This document shows positions 26,662-35,578 of a stretch of DNA of 64,000 bases, in pieces. The notes under the pieces were generated by a model. The model was given only the letters and a program-made list of their open reading frames with translations. It had not been told where the DNA came from and did not search any database. How positions within the stretch are numbered: position 1 is the stretch's first letter; every line of letters begins with the position of its first letter. The stretch comes from Maridesulfovibrio sp050916235 (GTDB taxonomy: Bacteria; Desulfobacterota; Desulfovibrionia; Desulfovibrionales; Desulfovibrionaceae). The stretch lies in NCBI RefSeq assembly GCF_050916235.1, contig NZ_CP104854.1:186001-250000 (forward strand). The letters are read 5' to 3'. Made by a program: the position numbers and the translations under genes.

Positions 26662-27162
26662 CTAATCTTCTGAATTTTCCTGAGATACCTTCACAATGGG
26701 CTGGCAGAACTGAGTCGCGCTGTCCCACGGGAAAAGTATCCAGGTATCCTGACTGACCTCGGTTATGTAAGTGTCCACAAGCGGACGCCCTTCCGGCTTG
26801 GCATAAATAGTCGCAAAATGAGCTTTTGGCACCATTTCACGCACCAGCCTGGCGGTACCGCCGGTGTCAACAAGATCGTCAACCAGAAGCCAGCCTTCGC
26901 CGTCGCCCTCAAAACCCTTGAGCACAGTGGCCTTCTTTTCCTGAACTTTCCAATCATAAGTTGAAATACAGATCGTGTCGATATGTCTGATATCAAGTTC
27001 ACGGGCCAGAATTGCGGCAGGAACAAGCCCGCCACGGGTTATGGCCAGAATGCCTTTGAAAGGCCCCTTATCTAGCAGCCTCCACGAGAGAGCTCTGCAA
27101 TCACGCTGGAGCTGGTCCCAGGATATGGGGTACATTTTAGAATATCTGTCAGCCTTGGACAA
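26662..27162 (-). CDS. gpt: Xanthine phosphoribosyltransferase
   Basis: Converts xanthine (and often guanine) with PRPP to the nucleotide. The protein of about 166 residues tracks enterobacterial Gpt closely: KGILAITRGGLVPAAILARELDIRHIDTICIS, the PRPP loop WLLVDDLVDTGGTARLVREM, ATIYAKPEGRPLVDTYI and QDTWILFPWD. I chose a TTG start at 27162 (MSKADRYSKMYPISW) because AAGGAG lies just upstream; an ATG at 27132 is the alternative. It precedes the nucleoside importer on the same strand, forming a purine salvage unit. Confidence 0.93.
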   Translation of the reverse strand: MSKADRYSKMYPISWDQLQRDCRALSWRLLDKGPFKGILAITRGGLVPAAILARELDIRHIDTICISTYDWKVQEKKATVLKGFEGDGEGWLLVDDLVDTGGTARLVREMVPKAHFATIYAKPEGRPLVDTYITEVSQDTWILFPWDSATQFCQPIVKVSQENSED

Positions 27163-27497
27163 TTTCAATCTCCTTGGATTTCCTTCTGTACACGCGGATT
27201 CCCTAGCGTAAGGAGTGCGTAAGGGCAACAGAAAAATAAACGCAAACAGCCATTAATGTAAAAAACATTTTCGCCATTAGCCGCCTTTCCAAGTCAAACA
27301 GTCGCGGAAAAGACTGCCCTGTCCACTGCTAAAACTTAATAGCAGTTTATTGCTCTACCCGCTACCCTGTTGAGTTGTCCTGCTGGGGAAAAAGAGAGAC
27401 CCAGCAGTATTAAATTATAATTTTACAGAACAGTAATGGCGGGTTAAATTAATAAAGAAAATGCCCCAAATGACCGCAAGCTGCAAAGGTAGAACAC
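27163..27497. promoter_or_regulatory. Structured spacer upstream of gpt and the GGDEF gene
   Basis: A divergent 335-base spacer. Three hairpins lie in series on the gpt-sense strand: CTGCTGGG (27400-27407 region) with CCCAGCAG (27380-27387 region); CTGCTA with TAGCAG around 27330-27350; and CAGTC with GACTG around 27298-27320. It could be a structured leader of gpt. I do not recognise a known purine, xanthine, ZTP or guanine riboswitch core. Confidence 0.4.
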
Positions 27498-28571
27498 ATG
27501 AGACACCGAGACGCCAATAAATTAAGATACCGGATAACCCTGCCTCTGATCATTGTCCTTTCATTGGCAGCTGTATATTTTTTTCACACCATCATAATCG
27601 AACATAGAAATTACAATGACCTCCGCAGCAGACTCTCCGAAATTCAGCTTACTGCATATGAAATCCTGAACGACAAAACAGGAACAGGATACGATCTTCA
27701 CCGCCTCAGAACGCTGGTGGAAGAACTTCAGAATTATCCGGAGTCAGGAAGGTTTTACCGGGCTCTGAACAATGAATCGACAGCGCTGCTGCCCTCAGCG
27801 GAAGCTTTCATGGATGCCACTGGGGCAGATAACAATTCCGCCCTTCCCGGTACTTTGGACAACCTCGACAGAGCTCTAAGGTCCGTACTTGATGAAATCC
27901 GCAACGACTTCAAACCTGAAGCAGCCAATCAGATCAAAATTGAATACGGACTGCTTTTCATGATCAGTCTCATGGTACTCATCCACTATATTTTCATCAA
28001 TTACCCCATGCGGCAGGAACTAGCCAGAAATGTCCGTGAAAACGAGACCTGCAACTCCACCATCCGCAAGCTTGCCGAACGTGATACCCTGACCAATTTA
28101 CCAGGCCGCATGAAATTCTATGAGGATTCTGAACGCGAAATTGCCGCAGCCACGCGGTACGGTTCCGATCTGACCCTTATCAAAATGGACATTCACAATT
28201 TCAAGGAAATCAACCGGCAGCACGGACAAAAGGCTGGAGACAAGCTGCTTGCAGGTTTCGCCAGAACCGTGCGTAAGCACCTGCGCAGGCCGGACAGTTT
28301 TTTCCGTGTTGGCGGAGACAAATTTATAATTCTGGCTCCACACACAAACATGAAAAATGCTCAGAATCTGGCTGAAAAAATCGGCAAGCTGATTGATTCA
28401 GACAAAACCCTGAAGGTGATCCCATTCAACGTAAATACAGGTATTGCAACCTGCTCACCGGACGATACGGCTGAATCCCTGTTGAAAAAGGTTGATCTGG
28501 CATTGACCGAATCAAAAAAATATGGAGCCGGAGCAGTGTACACCCACCCGGAGCCACCCAAAGAAGATTAA
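27498..28571 (+). CDS. Membrane GGDEF protein with degenerate GGDKF motif and intact I-site
   Basis: A 357-residue inner-membrane protein: helix 1 at about residues 13-33, a periplasmic sensor of about 115 residues, helix 2 at about 150-168, then a cytoplasmic GGDEF domain (190-345). The domain keeps DTLTNLPGRMKFYED and DIHNFKEINRQHGQKAGDKLL, but the active-site motif is GGDKF (272-276), with Lys in place of the catalytic Glu. The inhibitory site RRPD (263-266) sits exactly five residues before it. By precedent (PelD-like receptors) it may bind c-di-GMP rather than make it. It is monocistronic, ending at a strong terminator. Confidence 0.88.
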   Translation: MRHRDANKLRYRITLPLIIVLSLAAVYFFHTIIIEHRNYNDLRSRLSEIQLTAYEILNDKTGTGYDLHRLRTLVEELQNYPESGRFYRALNNESTALLPSAEAFMDATGADNNSALPGTLDNLDRALRSVLDEIRNDFKPEAANQIKIEYGLLFMISLMVLIHYIFINYPMRQELARNVRENETCNSTIRKLAERDTLTNLPGRMKFYEDSEREIAAATRYGSDLTLIKMDIHNFKEINRQHGQKAGDKLLAGFARTVRKHLRRPDSFFRVGGDKFIILAPHTNMKNAQNLAEKIGKLIDSDKTLKVIPFNVNTGIATCSPDDTAESLLKKVDLALTESKKYGAGAVYTHPEPPKED

Positions 28572-28596
28572 GCATATCTAAAATCAAATACATCAA

Positions 28597-28645
28597 AAAC
28601 CCGAATGTCCTCCGCTACAATAACTATCGGAGGACATTCGGGTTT
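28597..28645. terminator. Bidirectional terminator between GGDEF gene and dgt
   Basis: An 18-base perfect stem: AAACCCGAATGTCCTCCG (28597-28614) and its complement at 28628-28645, loop of 13 bases. Placed between convergent genes. Confidence 0.85.
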
Positions 28646-28699
28646 AAATACCGCAGGGCAACAGGATAGACCTTTGCGACTGGAATAAAAATGTCCAGA

Positions 28700-30019
28700 C
28701 TATCTGCGCAGGAGGGATATCCCGGAAATCTTGTTGAAGGTCCGCACGGCAAAGGCATCGGTCATGCCTGACACATAATCGACTATCTTCTGGGTATTTT
28801 CGTAAACAGTGAGGTCTTCCGACGGCTTGTAATCATCGGGAAGAAGTTTGATGGATTTTTTACTTTTTGCGCCCAACTTTCCATCCTTGTGCAGCTCACA
28901 GACAATCTGACCGTAAAAATCCAGTATTTTCCAGAGCACCTCATACGCAGCTGCTTCCGTATCAATTACTTCCGTAGAATTGTAGACTTTCTCAATTGCA
29001 ACCTTCTTAAGCAGACTGAACTCAGTCGCCTTCCCGATCTGTTCTGTCAGACTTGAGCTGAAGGTCCCTGCAAGGATTGCCTCCTCGTTTTCCATGAAAA
29101 CTTCGCAGGAACTGGTTACAAGATTATTGATTGTGGCCGCACGAAGATATTCAATCTTTTCCTTTTCCTCGCTTATTCCCTGCACCCGATCAACAATAGC
29201 CGGATTATAATCTAGAATCTCCATAAACATGCCATAGAGGTCATCAAAAGAAACAAGCCCGAGGCGGTGGCCGTCCTCCATATCGACAACATGGTAGCAG
29301 ATGTCATCGGCAGCCTCGACGAGATAGGCAAACGGATGACGCGCCCACCTGTTGCCTGCGTCCCTGACCAGCCCCAGATGATCCGCAATCTCTGCGTAAG
29401 TGTCTACTTCGCTCGAAAAAATGCCGAATTTTTTCTTGTTACCGGCATGCTCCGAGGTAAACGGATATTTTGTGAAAGCCGCAAGCGTGGCACAGGTCAA
29501 CTGCATCCCTCCGCGGCTGTTGGGTCTCTGCAGCACCAGAACATTGCGGAGTCCCTGCGCATTTCCTTCAAACATCTTGAAGTCGCTGCGTCGCTTTTTA
29601 TCTATCCAGGTACAGAGGCTCTGACCGGTGGGAGTACTCTCAAACCAGTCTCGGATAGCGTCCTCTCCGGAATGACCGAATGGAGGGTTGCCTATATCGT
29701 GCATGAGGCATGCAGTGGCCACCACGGTTGCCGGTTCTGCCGGCATGAGGTCAAGACCGTGCTTATCAATAAGCCTGCTGCCGGCCATATAGCCGAGAGA
29801 GCGCCCTACGGAAGAAGTTTCAAGACTGTGGGTCAGCCTGGTCCGCACATAATCACTTCTGGAAAGGGGAAAGACCTGAGTCTTGTCCTGCAACCGCCGG
29901 AAGGCCGAAGAAAAAATAATGCGGTCAAAATCCTTCTGAAATTCACTGCGATCCTGACTGATTTCCGAAACTATTTCCTTACCTATTCGCTGCTTGCTGA
30001 GCAATTTATTCCACTGCAT
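28700..30019 (-). CDS. dgt: dGTPase (deoxyguanosinetriphosphate triphosphohydrolase)
   Basis: An HD-superfamily enzyme releasing tripolyphosphate from dGTP, 439 residues. Metal-binding residues appear in RTRLTHSLETSSVGRSLG and in LMHDIGNPPFGHSGEDAI. A nucleotide-contact segment (FEGNAQGLRNVLVLQ) and AYLVEAADDICYHVVDMEDG, the later HD-type Asp region, follow. It begins FDRIIFSSAFRRLQDKTQVFPL, typical of the family. AAGGA lies upstream of the ATG. No operon partner is clear; possible roles are dNTP balance or phage defence. Confidence 0.93.
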   Translation of the reverse strand: MQWNKLLSKQRIGKEIVSEISQDRSEFQKDFDRIIFSSAFRRLQDKTQVFPLSRSDYVRTRLTHSLETSSVGRSLGYMAGSRLIDKHGLDLMPAEPATVVATACLMHDIGNPPFGHSGEDAIRDWFESTPTGQSLCTWIDKKRRSDFKMFEGNAQGLRNVLVLQRPNSRGGMQLTCATLAAFTKYPFTSEHAGNKKKFGIFSSEVDTYAEIADHLGLVRDAGNRWARHPFAYLVEAADDICYHVVDMEDGHRLGLVSFDDLYGMFMEILDYNPAIVDRVQGISEEKEKIEYLRAATINNLVTSSCEVFMENEEAILAGTFSSSLTEQIGKATEFSLLKKVAIEKVYNSTEVIDTEAAAYEVLWKILDFYGQIVCELHKDGKLGAKSKKSIKLLPDDYKPSEDLTVYENTQKIVDYVSGMTDAFAVRTFNKISGISLLRR

Positions 30020-30115
30020 GACTGATCCTTGGAATGATAAACCATAATAATTTATAGAGAGGGAGCACTATGAAAGGAATACATGACAGGCGGAGGTCGA
30101 ACAGGACATCTCGGA

Positions 30116-30928
30116 TCAATACTTTTTATTATAATATTCATCCAAGACAAAGGGTTCGCCCGGGAAATCATTCATGAAGCGCTTCCGGTACTTATCTATG
30201 ATAGAATTCCATGTACCGTCATCCTTCATGGATTTCAACGCCTTGTTGAAGCGGACCAGCAATTTATCCGCCCCGGTCTTCCTGCAGAAGGAAACATGAA
30301 TCGGATTATAGGCCACGGGAGGTAGAAGCCTGCGAATGTCACCCAAGAGTCCTGCCTCTCGCGCAGTATAGTAAGTGGAAAGATCATCCGCTATGAAGAT
30401 ATCGAATCTTCGCTTGACCAGCTTGCAAAGATTTCCCAGCACAGAATCGGTCACATCAATATTAATATTCCGATGCTCATTTATAAAGGCATCAATAGCC
30501 GGACCATAGCTGAAACTGTTTATAACTCCAAAAGTGCGCCCGCGCAGCTCCTTGATGTCTCCAGTAAATTCAATATCCGAATCGCTGCGAACAAAAAGCG
30601 TCATGGCCTCAACGCGGACGGGATCGCTGTAGACCATGTATTCACATCGCTCCGGGGTCTTCAGAACCTGAAAGACACCATCCGTTGCATTGTGTAGAGC
30701 CATTGCAAGAGCCCGTTTCCACGGAACAAATTCAAACTCTACCTGCTCATCCATCCGCCGAAAGGCTTCCTGAATAATTTCTACATCACAACCGGCAGGA
30801 GAACCGTTTTCTGCATATCCATAAGGAGGATATTCCAATGAAGCCAGCTTATACACTCTTGCTGATGCAGATCCGGCAAGCAGAACACAAGCTATCACAA
30901 CGGATAAAATGATGTACAACAATCTCAT
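30116..30928 (-). CDS. Periplasmic solute-binding protein family 3
   Basis: A 270-residue exported protein with a signal peptide (MRLLYIILSVVIACVLLAGSASARV). The mature part is a family 3 (amino-acid type) binding fold: YPPYGYAENGSPAGCDVEIIQEAFRRM, VPWKRALAMALHNATDGVFQVLKTPERCEYM, and KELRGRTFGVINSFSYGPAI. No permease or ATPase is adjacent, so it may feed a distant transporter or act as an orphan sensor. Such orphan SBP_bac_3 proteins are abundant in Desulfovibrio-like genomes. An in-frame GTG at 30934 is an alternative start. Confidence 0.85.
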   Translation of the reverse strand: MRLLYIILSVVIACVLLAGSASARVYKLASLEYPPYGYAENGSPAGCDVEIIQEAFRRMDEQVEFEFVPWKRALAMALHNATDGVFQVLKTPERCEYMVYSDPVRVEAMTLFVRSDSDIEFTGDIKELRGRTFGVINSFSYGPAIDAFINEHRNINIDVTDSVLGNLCKLVKRRFDIFIADDLSTYYTAREAGLLGDIRRLLPPVAYNPIHVSFCRKTGADKLLVRFNKALKSMKDDGTWNSIIDKYRKRFMNDFPGEPFVLDEYYNKKY

Positions 30929-30969
30929 AAGCACCCAACCCTGCTTTATTAAGGAAGGGCCAATATAAC

Positions 30970-32403
30970 CTATCCGTGATAAGAAAACAACAAACGCAAA
31001 ATTTTTCTCACCTTATCGGAAAACAACTTTTCGCCGAGCAATTTTCCGGCGACCTTCTTATTAATTTCACCGAGAGTTGGATACGGATGGATCGCCCCTG
31101 CCAGCGTTGCCAGACCAACTCCGCCGTTTACAGCCGCAACCCATTCTGAAAGCAATTCCCCGGCATGAACGGAAGCTATCTGGCAACCTGCCGGTTTTCC
31201 CTTTTTATTCAGCAGAATTTTTATACGCCCCGCCCCCTCACCTTCAGCCAGAGCCCGGTCACTGGACGAAAACTCTTCAATGACAGTTGTATATTCAACT
31301 CCCTTTTTGCGAGCCCTTTTCTCATTAAGTCCAACGCTTGCCAGCTCCGGATCAGTATAAGTACACCAGGGAAGCCATGTATAGTCAGCCTTGCGCGGCA
31401 GAAGAAAAACCGCGTTGGAAATAACAATTCCGCCTTCATATCCGGCAGCGTGAGTGAAGCGGTGCTGACCTGTCACATCACCGGCGGCGTAGATATGAGG
31501 AACAGACGTTCTCATGCGCGAGTCCACCCTGACCGATCCTTTATCAAGGGCGACCCCTATCCGCTCAAGGCCAAGACCGTCCGTATTCGACCTGCGCCCC
31601 ATGGCGACAAGCAGTTGAGCACCCTTCACGACTTTATCCTGCCCGGCAACAGTCAAACGGACCTCGACACCGTCAGGAGAAGGTCGAGCCTCATCCACAC
31701 CGGCATTGAGAATGAACTCCACGCCGTCTTTCTCCATGGATTTCTGGACATAGGCGGCCATGTCCGCATCTTCCCCGCTCAAAATCTGCGCACTGCGCTG
31801 AATTAGCGTTACCGGACACCCCAGTCGCCGGAAAGCCTGCGCCAGCTCCACCGCAATTGGCCCGCCACCCAGAACAACAAGAGACTTCGGAAGATCCTTG
31901 AGGCTGAAGATATCCACATTGGTCAGATAAGGAACGCGTTCCAATCCCTGTATGCGAGGAACATCAGGAGACGATCCGGAAGCAATGACCCATTTACCCG
32001 CAGAGATGCGACTGCCATCAAGCGAAACAGTATGATCATCCACGAAAGTGCTGTTTCCGAACCTGACATCAACACCAAGAGAAGAAAAACGTTCCACGGA
32101 ATCATGGACCTGAATAACGGAAATAACCTCGGCGATGCGTTTGGACACCATGGAGTAATCAACCGGCGGCAATGCAACCGGAGGCAAACCGAACTCCTCT
32201 GCCCTGCCCATAAGATGTCGCACCCGAGCCGTGCGGATCAGAGTCTTACTGGGCACACATCCGTAATGCAGGCAATCTCCGCCAAGCCGGGGTTCTTTAT
32301 CCAGAAGCAGCACCTTAACGCCCAGACGGGAGGCACCGGCAGCAACAGTCAGCCCGGCCGCACCGCCGCCGATAATGCCGAGATCATAATCGTAACCTGC
32401 CAT
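30970..32403 (-). CDS. FAD pyridine-nucleotide-disulfide oxidoreductase (dihydrolipoamide dehydrogenase/MerA-like)
   Basis: A class I flavoprotein disulfide reductase of about 477 residues. FAD site: DLGIIGGGAAGLTVAAGASRLG. Redox disulfide: GGDCLHYGCVPSKTLIRTA. NAD(P)H site: SLVVLGGGPIAVELAQAFRRLG. Second FAD site: HIYAAGDVTGQHRFTHAAGYEGG. Catalytic base region: HPYPTLGEINKKVAG. No heavy-metal domain or extra C-terminal Cys pair is seen, so mercury reduction is unlikely. The ATG at 32403 has AAGGAG seven bases upstream. The position of its substrate cannot be deduced; no lipoylated partner is nearby. Confidence 0.9.
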   Translation of the reverse strand: MAGYDYDLGIIGGGAAGLTVAAGASRLGVKVLLLDKEPRLGGDCLHYGCVPSKTLIRTARVRHLMGRAEEFGLPPVALPPVDYSMVSKRIAEVISVIQVHDSVERFSSLGVDVRFGNSTFVDDHTVSLDGSRISAGKWVIASGSSPDVPRIQGLERVPYLTNVDIFSLKDLPKSLVVLGGGPIAVELAQAFRRLGCPVTLIQRSAQILSGEDADMAAYVQKSMEKDGVEFILNAGVDEARPSPDGVEVRLTVAGQDKVVKGAQLLVAMGRRSNTDGLGLERIGVALDKGSVRVDSRMRTSVPHIYAAGDVTGQHRFTHAAGYEGGIVISNAVFLLPRKADYTWLPWCTYTDPELASVGLNEKRARKKGVEYTTVIEEFSSSDRALAEGEGAGRIKILLNKKGKPAGCQIASVHAGELLSEWVAAVNGGVGLATLAGAIHPYPTLGEINKKVAGKLLGEKLFSDKVRKILRLLFSYHG

Positions 32404-32532
32404 GCAAAGCTCCTTATCTGTCACAGACAGTCTGCCAGTTAATCAACACACCATGCTTCCAAGCCCCTTTCCTATCAGAAACCGGCAAAACGGCTTTGGT
32501 CTGAGGGCTAAAAAAGACCGGACCAACGACAA

Positions 32533-33483
32533 CTATCTGTGCAGGACACCGCGCAGGGCCGCGCCGTATAACCCGCTGTCCTGATTATCGTTAAGAAATA
32601 CCGGAATACGCTTGAGCAGATCGTTCATGGAGCTGGAACGCAGGAATTCATCCATAAATACCGGATGTTCCACCACGAAGGGATTCTTAGCCACGATGCC
32701 GCCGGAAATGTACAATCCGCCTGTGGCACAGACACTCAAGGCATAATTACGGCAACAGCGGGCTGTAAACCTCGCATACCATTCAAGAGTGCGGTTGCCC
32801 TCCTTCATTCGTGCTGCAACTTCACTGGCTTCAAGCTCTTCTCCGGCCAGATAGCGGTGCAGTGCAGTCAACCCGCGCCCGGTCAAAACTTCGTCTCCGC
32901 AGCAATAGTTTATTCCGCGGCGATCCATCACGTAGTGACAGAAATCCAGCTCTTCGGCAGTTTCAGCAGGAAAGGAGATGTGTCCGGCTTCCGAGGGAAC
33001 CGGAGCGAAACCCTGGCCCGGCAAAGGAACAAGCGCACAGTGTCCAAGGCCTGTACCCGCCCCGATAACCCCGACGGTTCCGGTCGGTGATACATCCACA
33101 TCATGCACGACCCTGCACCCTGCAACAGCGCTGGTACGGCAGGCATAGGCCTGAGCAACAAAATCGTTTATGAGTACGGCGTCTCTGAATCCGTACTTTT
33201 CGAATCCCCCGGTGAAATCCACATCCCAATCAACGTTGGTTACGTTGCAGTATACCCCGCGAATGACAGGCCCGGCGGGTGCCAGCACCGCAACATCAAA
33301 ATCCTGCGGAGAATAAGGAAATTCACTTTCCGCCAGCATATCCATCAGAAGCCCGAAACTTTTCGCGGCCTTACTGGAAAGCCAAACCGTTTCCTTCATT
33401 ACCGGCTGCCCATCAGGCCCGGCTTCAAAAGCTGCAAACCTGCTGTTTGTACCGCCGATATCAACTGCCAGAACACGTCCCAT
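32533..33483 (-). CDS. glk: Glucokinase
   Basis: Phosphorylates glucose with ATP. The 316-residue protein has the proteobacterial Glk pattern: LAVDIGGTNSRFAAFEAG, VNWDVDF, DAVLINDFVAQAYA, TVGVIGAGTGLGHCALVP, the PSEAGHISFPA segment with the active-site Glu/His, and SVCATGGLYISGGIVAKNPF. The ATG at 33483 (MGRVLAVDIGG) is supported by AAGGATG upstream. It lies 129 bases after the stop-side of the MotA terminator and before the flavoprotein gene; co-transcription with the latter is possible. It can serve the sugars imported by the CUT1 system further right. Confidence 0.93.
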   Translation of the reverse strand: MGRVLAVDIGGTNSRFAAFEAGPDGQPVMKETVWLSSKAAKSFGLLMDMLAESEFPYSPQDFDVAVLAPAGPVIRGVYCNVTNVDWDVDFTGGFEKYGFRDAVLINDFVAQAYACRTSAVAGCRVVHDVDVSPTGTVGVIGAGTGLGHCALVPLPGQGFAPVPSEAGHISFPAETAEELDFCHYVMDRRGINYCCGDEVLTGRGLTALHRYLAGEELEASEVAARMKEGNRTLEWYARFTARCCRNYALSVCATGGLYISGGIVAKNPFVVEHPVFMDEFLRSSSMNDLLKRIPVFLNDNQDSGLYGAALRGVLHR

Positions 33484-33632
33484 AAAAACCATCCTTGGAA
33501 AAATGACCGCCACGCAAATGGCATAAAAGCTTAAACAACCTTCGTGAACGAGGATAATACAATCAACAGTGATACGTAAACGGACAACTGGTTATTTTAT
33601 GTGATGTTGCCGCAGAGTCAAAAAACGGACAC

Positions 33633-33669
33633 AAAAAAGGACGGCCCTGTCATTACGACAGGACCGCCC
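33633..33669 (-). terminator. Terminator after motA
   Basis: On the minus strand GGGCGGTCCTGTC (33657-33669) pairs with GACAGGGCCGTCC (33639-33651), one mismatch, five-base loop, followed by TTTTTT. It lies 43 bases beyond the motA stop. Confidence 0.88.
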
Positions 33670-33711
33670 GGTGACTCATTCAATACCGTAAGGACTGTTG
33701 CCAGATCAGTT

Positions 33712-34575
33712 TCAGGAGGCCTTGACCAGCGGGACTTCGCGCAGGATTTTATCCTTTGTCTGCCGTTCCTGTCTGCGCATCTTGATATACTTGCGAGTGA
33801 TGTTCCGCAGTTCTTCGGTCTTGGCTTCGCGGTCTTCAGGACAGAGGAAGGCCACCAGCTTTCTTTCAAGCTTGTAGGGGTTCTGTTCCTTCTTGATAGC
33901 GACAACACCATCCATGATCATCTTCTGGTTAATCAGTTCGTTGCGGGTTCTGGTTCTTACGGTCTCGGCCATGGGAGCAAAGACCATATTACTCAGGATT
34001 ACACCGTAAAGGGTCGAAATAAATGCCACCGGAATATGCTGCAGAATGACCTCGGGATTATCTATACCCATAAGCAGACCAATCAGGCCGATTACCGATC
34101 CGGCAACACCGAAAGCCGGAGCGTAACGGGCCATAGCTTGGAAAACCCGTTCTGATTCACTGCGCCGCATATGGAAAAATGACATTTCGGTTCTTAGGCA
34201 ATCCTTGATTTCATCTTCCTCAAAATTATCCACCAACAGGGTCAGGGAATTTCGCAAAAAAGAAATCGTTGTGTTTTCGCCTGCTTTTTCAAGGGAAAGC
34301 ATGCCGTCCATTCTGGAACGTACACTGAGATCCAGCAGGGTATCGACAATCTCCTCGTGAGTGGTCAGCCGTCCGGAATATGTTTCACGAACGACCTTAA
34401 AGGCATCACGGAGCTGCTCAAATGGATAGCTCAAAAAGACTGCAACTCCCAACCCGGACAGGACAATAGCCAGGGCCGCGGCATTCCAGTAAAGAGCTAT
34501 CCCGCCGCTGAGCCAGAAACTGCCCAGAAATATTACTGAAGCGACAATTACGCCGACCAGATTCTTCTTATTCAT
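33712..34575 (-). CDS. motA: MotA-like stator subunit
   Basis: A 287-residue ion-channel subunit of a flagellar-type motor. Four membrane helices are visible: two near the N-terminus (residues about 6-26 and 29-50), and two around 165-215 (APAFGVAGSVIGLIGLLMGI; IPVAFISTLYGVILSNMVFAP) with the conserved prolines. The cytoplasmic loop carries the charged rotor-interaction region, and the C-terminal tail is very basic. It starts 11 bases after the MotB gene. The pair could drive flagella or a related motor. Confidence 0.88.
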   Translation of the reverse strand: MNKKNLVGVIVASVIFLGSFWLSGGIALYWNAAALAIVLSGLGVAVFLSYPFEQLRDAFKVVRETYSGRLTTHEEIVDTLLDLSVRSRMDGMLSLEKAGENTTISFLRNSLTLLVDNFEEDEIKDCLRTEMSFFHMRRSESERVFQAMARYAPAFGVAGSVIGLIGLLMGIDNPEVILQHIPVAFISTLYGVILSNMVFAPMAETVRTRTRNELINQKMIMDGVVAIKKEQNPYKLERKLVAFLCPEDREAKTEELRNITRKYIKMRRQERQTKDKILREVPLVKAS

Positions 34576-34586
34576 AACAGACCTCC

Positions 34587-35309
34587 TTACTTGGTATTGA
34601 TGTCGGTATTGATGACTATGATTTCAACGCGGCGGTTGTTGCCCTTGACCTTGCCCATATCACCGGGCAGCTCAGGAGCTGAATCGCCCCGTCCGCTGAC
34701 TATTATCCGAACAGGATCAATTGCCTTCTCGTATACAAGGAACCCTGCCACTCGTGCGGCACGTGAAGCTGAAAGCTCAAACGCCCCCTTTTGTCCAACC
34801 CTGGCCACATCGCTTTCATCAACATGGCCTATTACATGGATTGCGTGGGTGCTGGTCTTGAGAACTTCTGCAACTTCATCAAGATACTTGCGGGTCTTGG
34901 CTTCAAAATTCACATTTCCTGGTGCAAAAAAAGCGTCTCCGCGCATGACGATCTTCAGCTCGCCGTCTTCCTCTTTCATGCTCACGGAGCCGTCATCACT
35001 GCGGTAGAGAGTATCCTGAGGAGTCAGCATGACATCTGCACTGCTACTCATGGCATCACGGTGGAATGTAATCATTTCAATGAGATCATCGGCCGGATTG
35101 ACTGCGACCTGATGCCGGGGGTTGCCGCTGAACAGCACCTTTATGTTTTCCTTGGACTGACTGTAGATAAACAGCACCACGAACAGAACGAACATGACCA
35201 TCATCAGGTCAGCCCAAGGAACCGACCATCCATTCATGCCTGAAGTGTCCGTGTCCGAAGAATCAAACTCCATCAGGCCTATTTCTTTTTTCAGTTCGTC
35301 AAAATTCAT
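34587..35309 (-). CDS. motB: MotB-like stator subunit with OmpA domain
   Basis: About 240 residues. A single membrane helix (WSVPWADLMMVMFVLFVVLFIYS) carries the ion-accepting Asp in the WADLMM motif. The periplasmic C-terminal OmpA/MotB domain binds peptidoglycan (FEAKTRKYLDEVAEVLKTSTHAIHVIGHVDES, LSASRAARVAGFLV, NNRRVEIIVI). The ATG at 35309 (MNFDELKKE) is preferred because GGAG lies seven bases upstream. Upstream of motA in a two-gene unit. Confidence 0.88.
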   Translation of the reverse strand: MNFDELKKEIGLMEFDSSDTDTSGMNGWSVPWADLMMVMFVLFVVLFIYSQSKENIKVLFSGNPRHQVAVNPADDLIEMITFHRDAMSSSADVMLTPQDTLYRSDDGSVSMKEEDGELKIVMRGDAFFAPGNVNFEAKTRKYLDEVAEVLKTSTHAIHVIGHVDESDVARVGQKGAFELSASRAARVAGFLVYEKAIDPVRIIVSGRGDSAPELPGDMGKVKGNNRRVEIIVINTDINTK

Positions 35310-35504
35310 ACACTGCTCCATTGATTCAGATGCATAGGGTTCAGCCCCGACGTACTCACCTGCATCAGAAGCAAGGGTAATGCCAATCGCAAAATAAGTG
35401 TATTTTAAAGGCATTAAGCTATGCTAAAATAAATATTAACGTTGCTTAAAAATACAAAAGTCAAAAAGAGGACATAAACGTTTTGCGCAACCGTCGGTAA
35501 ACAC

Positions 35505-35541
35505 AAAAAAAGTGAGCAGGTCCAAGATCTGCTCACTTTTT
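35505..35541 (-). terminator. Terminator after the DJ-1 family gene
   Basis: Stem AGTGAGCAG (35511-35519) / CTGCTCACT (35529-35537), nine-base loop, with T-runs on both strands. On the minus strand it lies about 40 bases past the DJ-1 gene stop. Confidence 0.85.
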
Positions 35542-35578
35542 AAAAATCATGCAGGCTAAGACCTGCCGGCTCAAAGGA

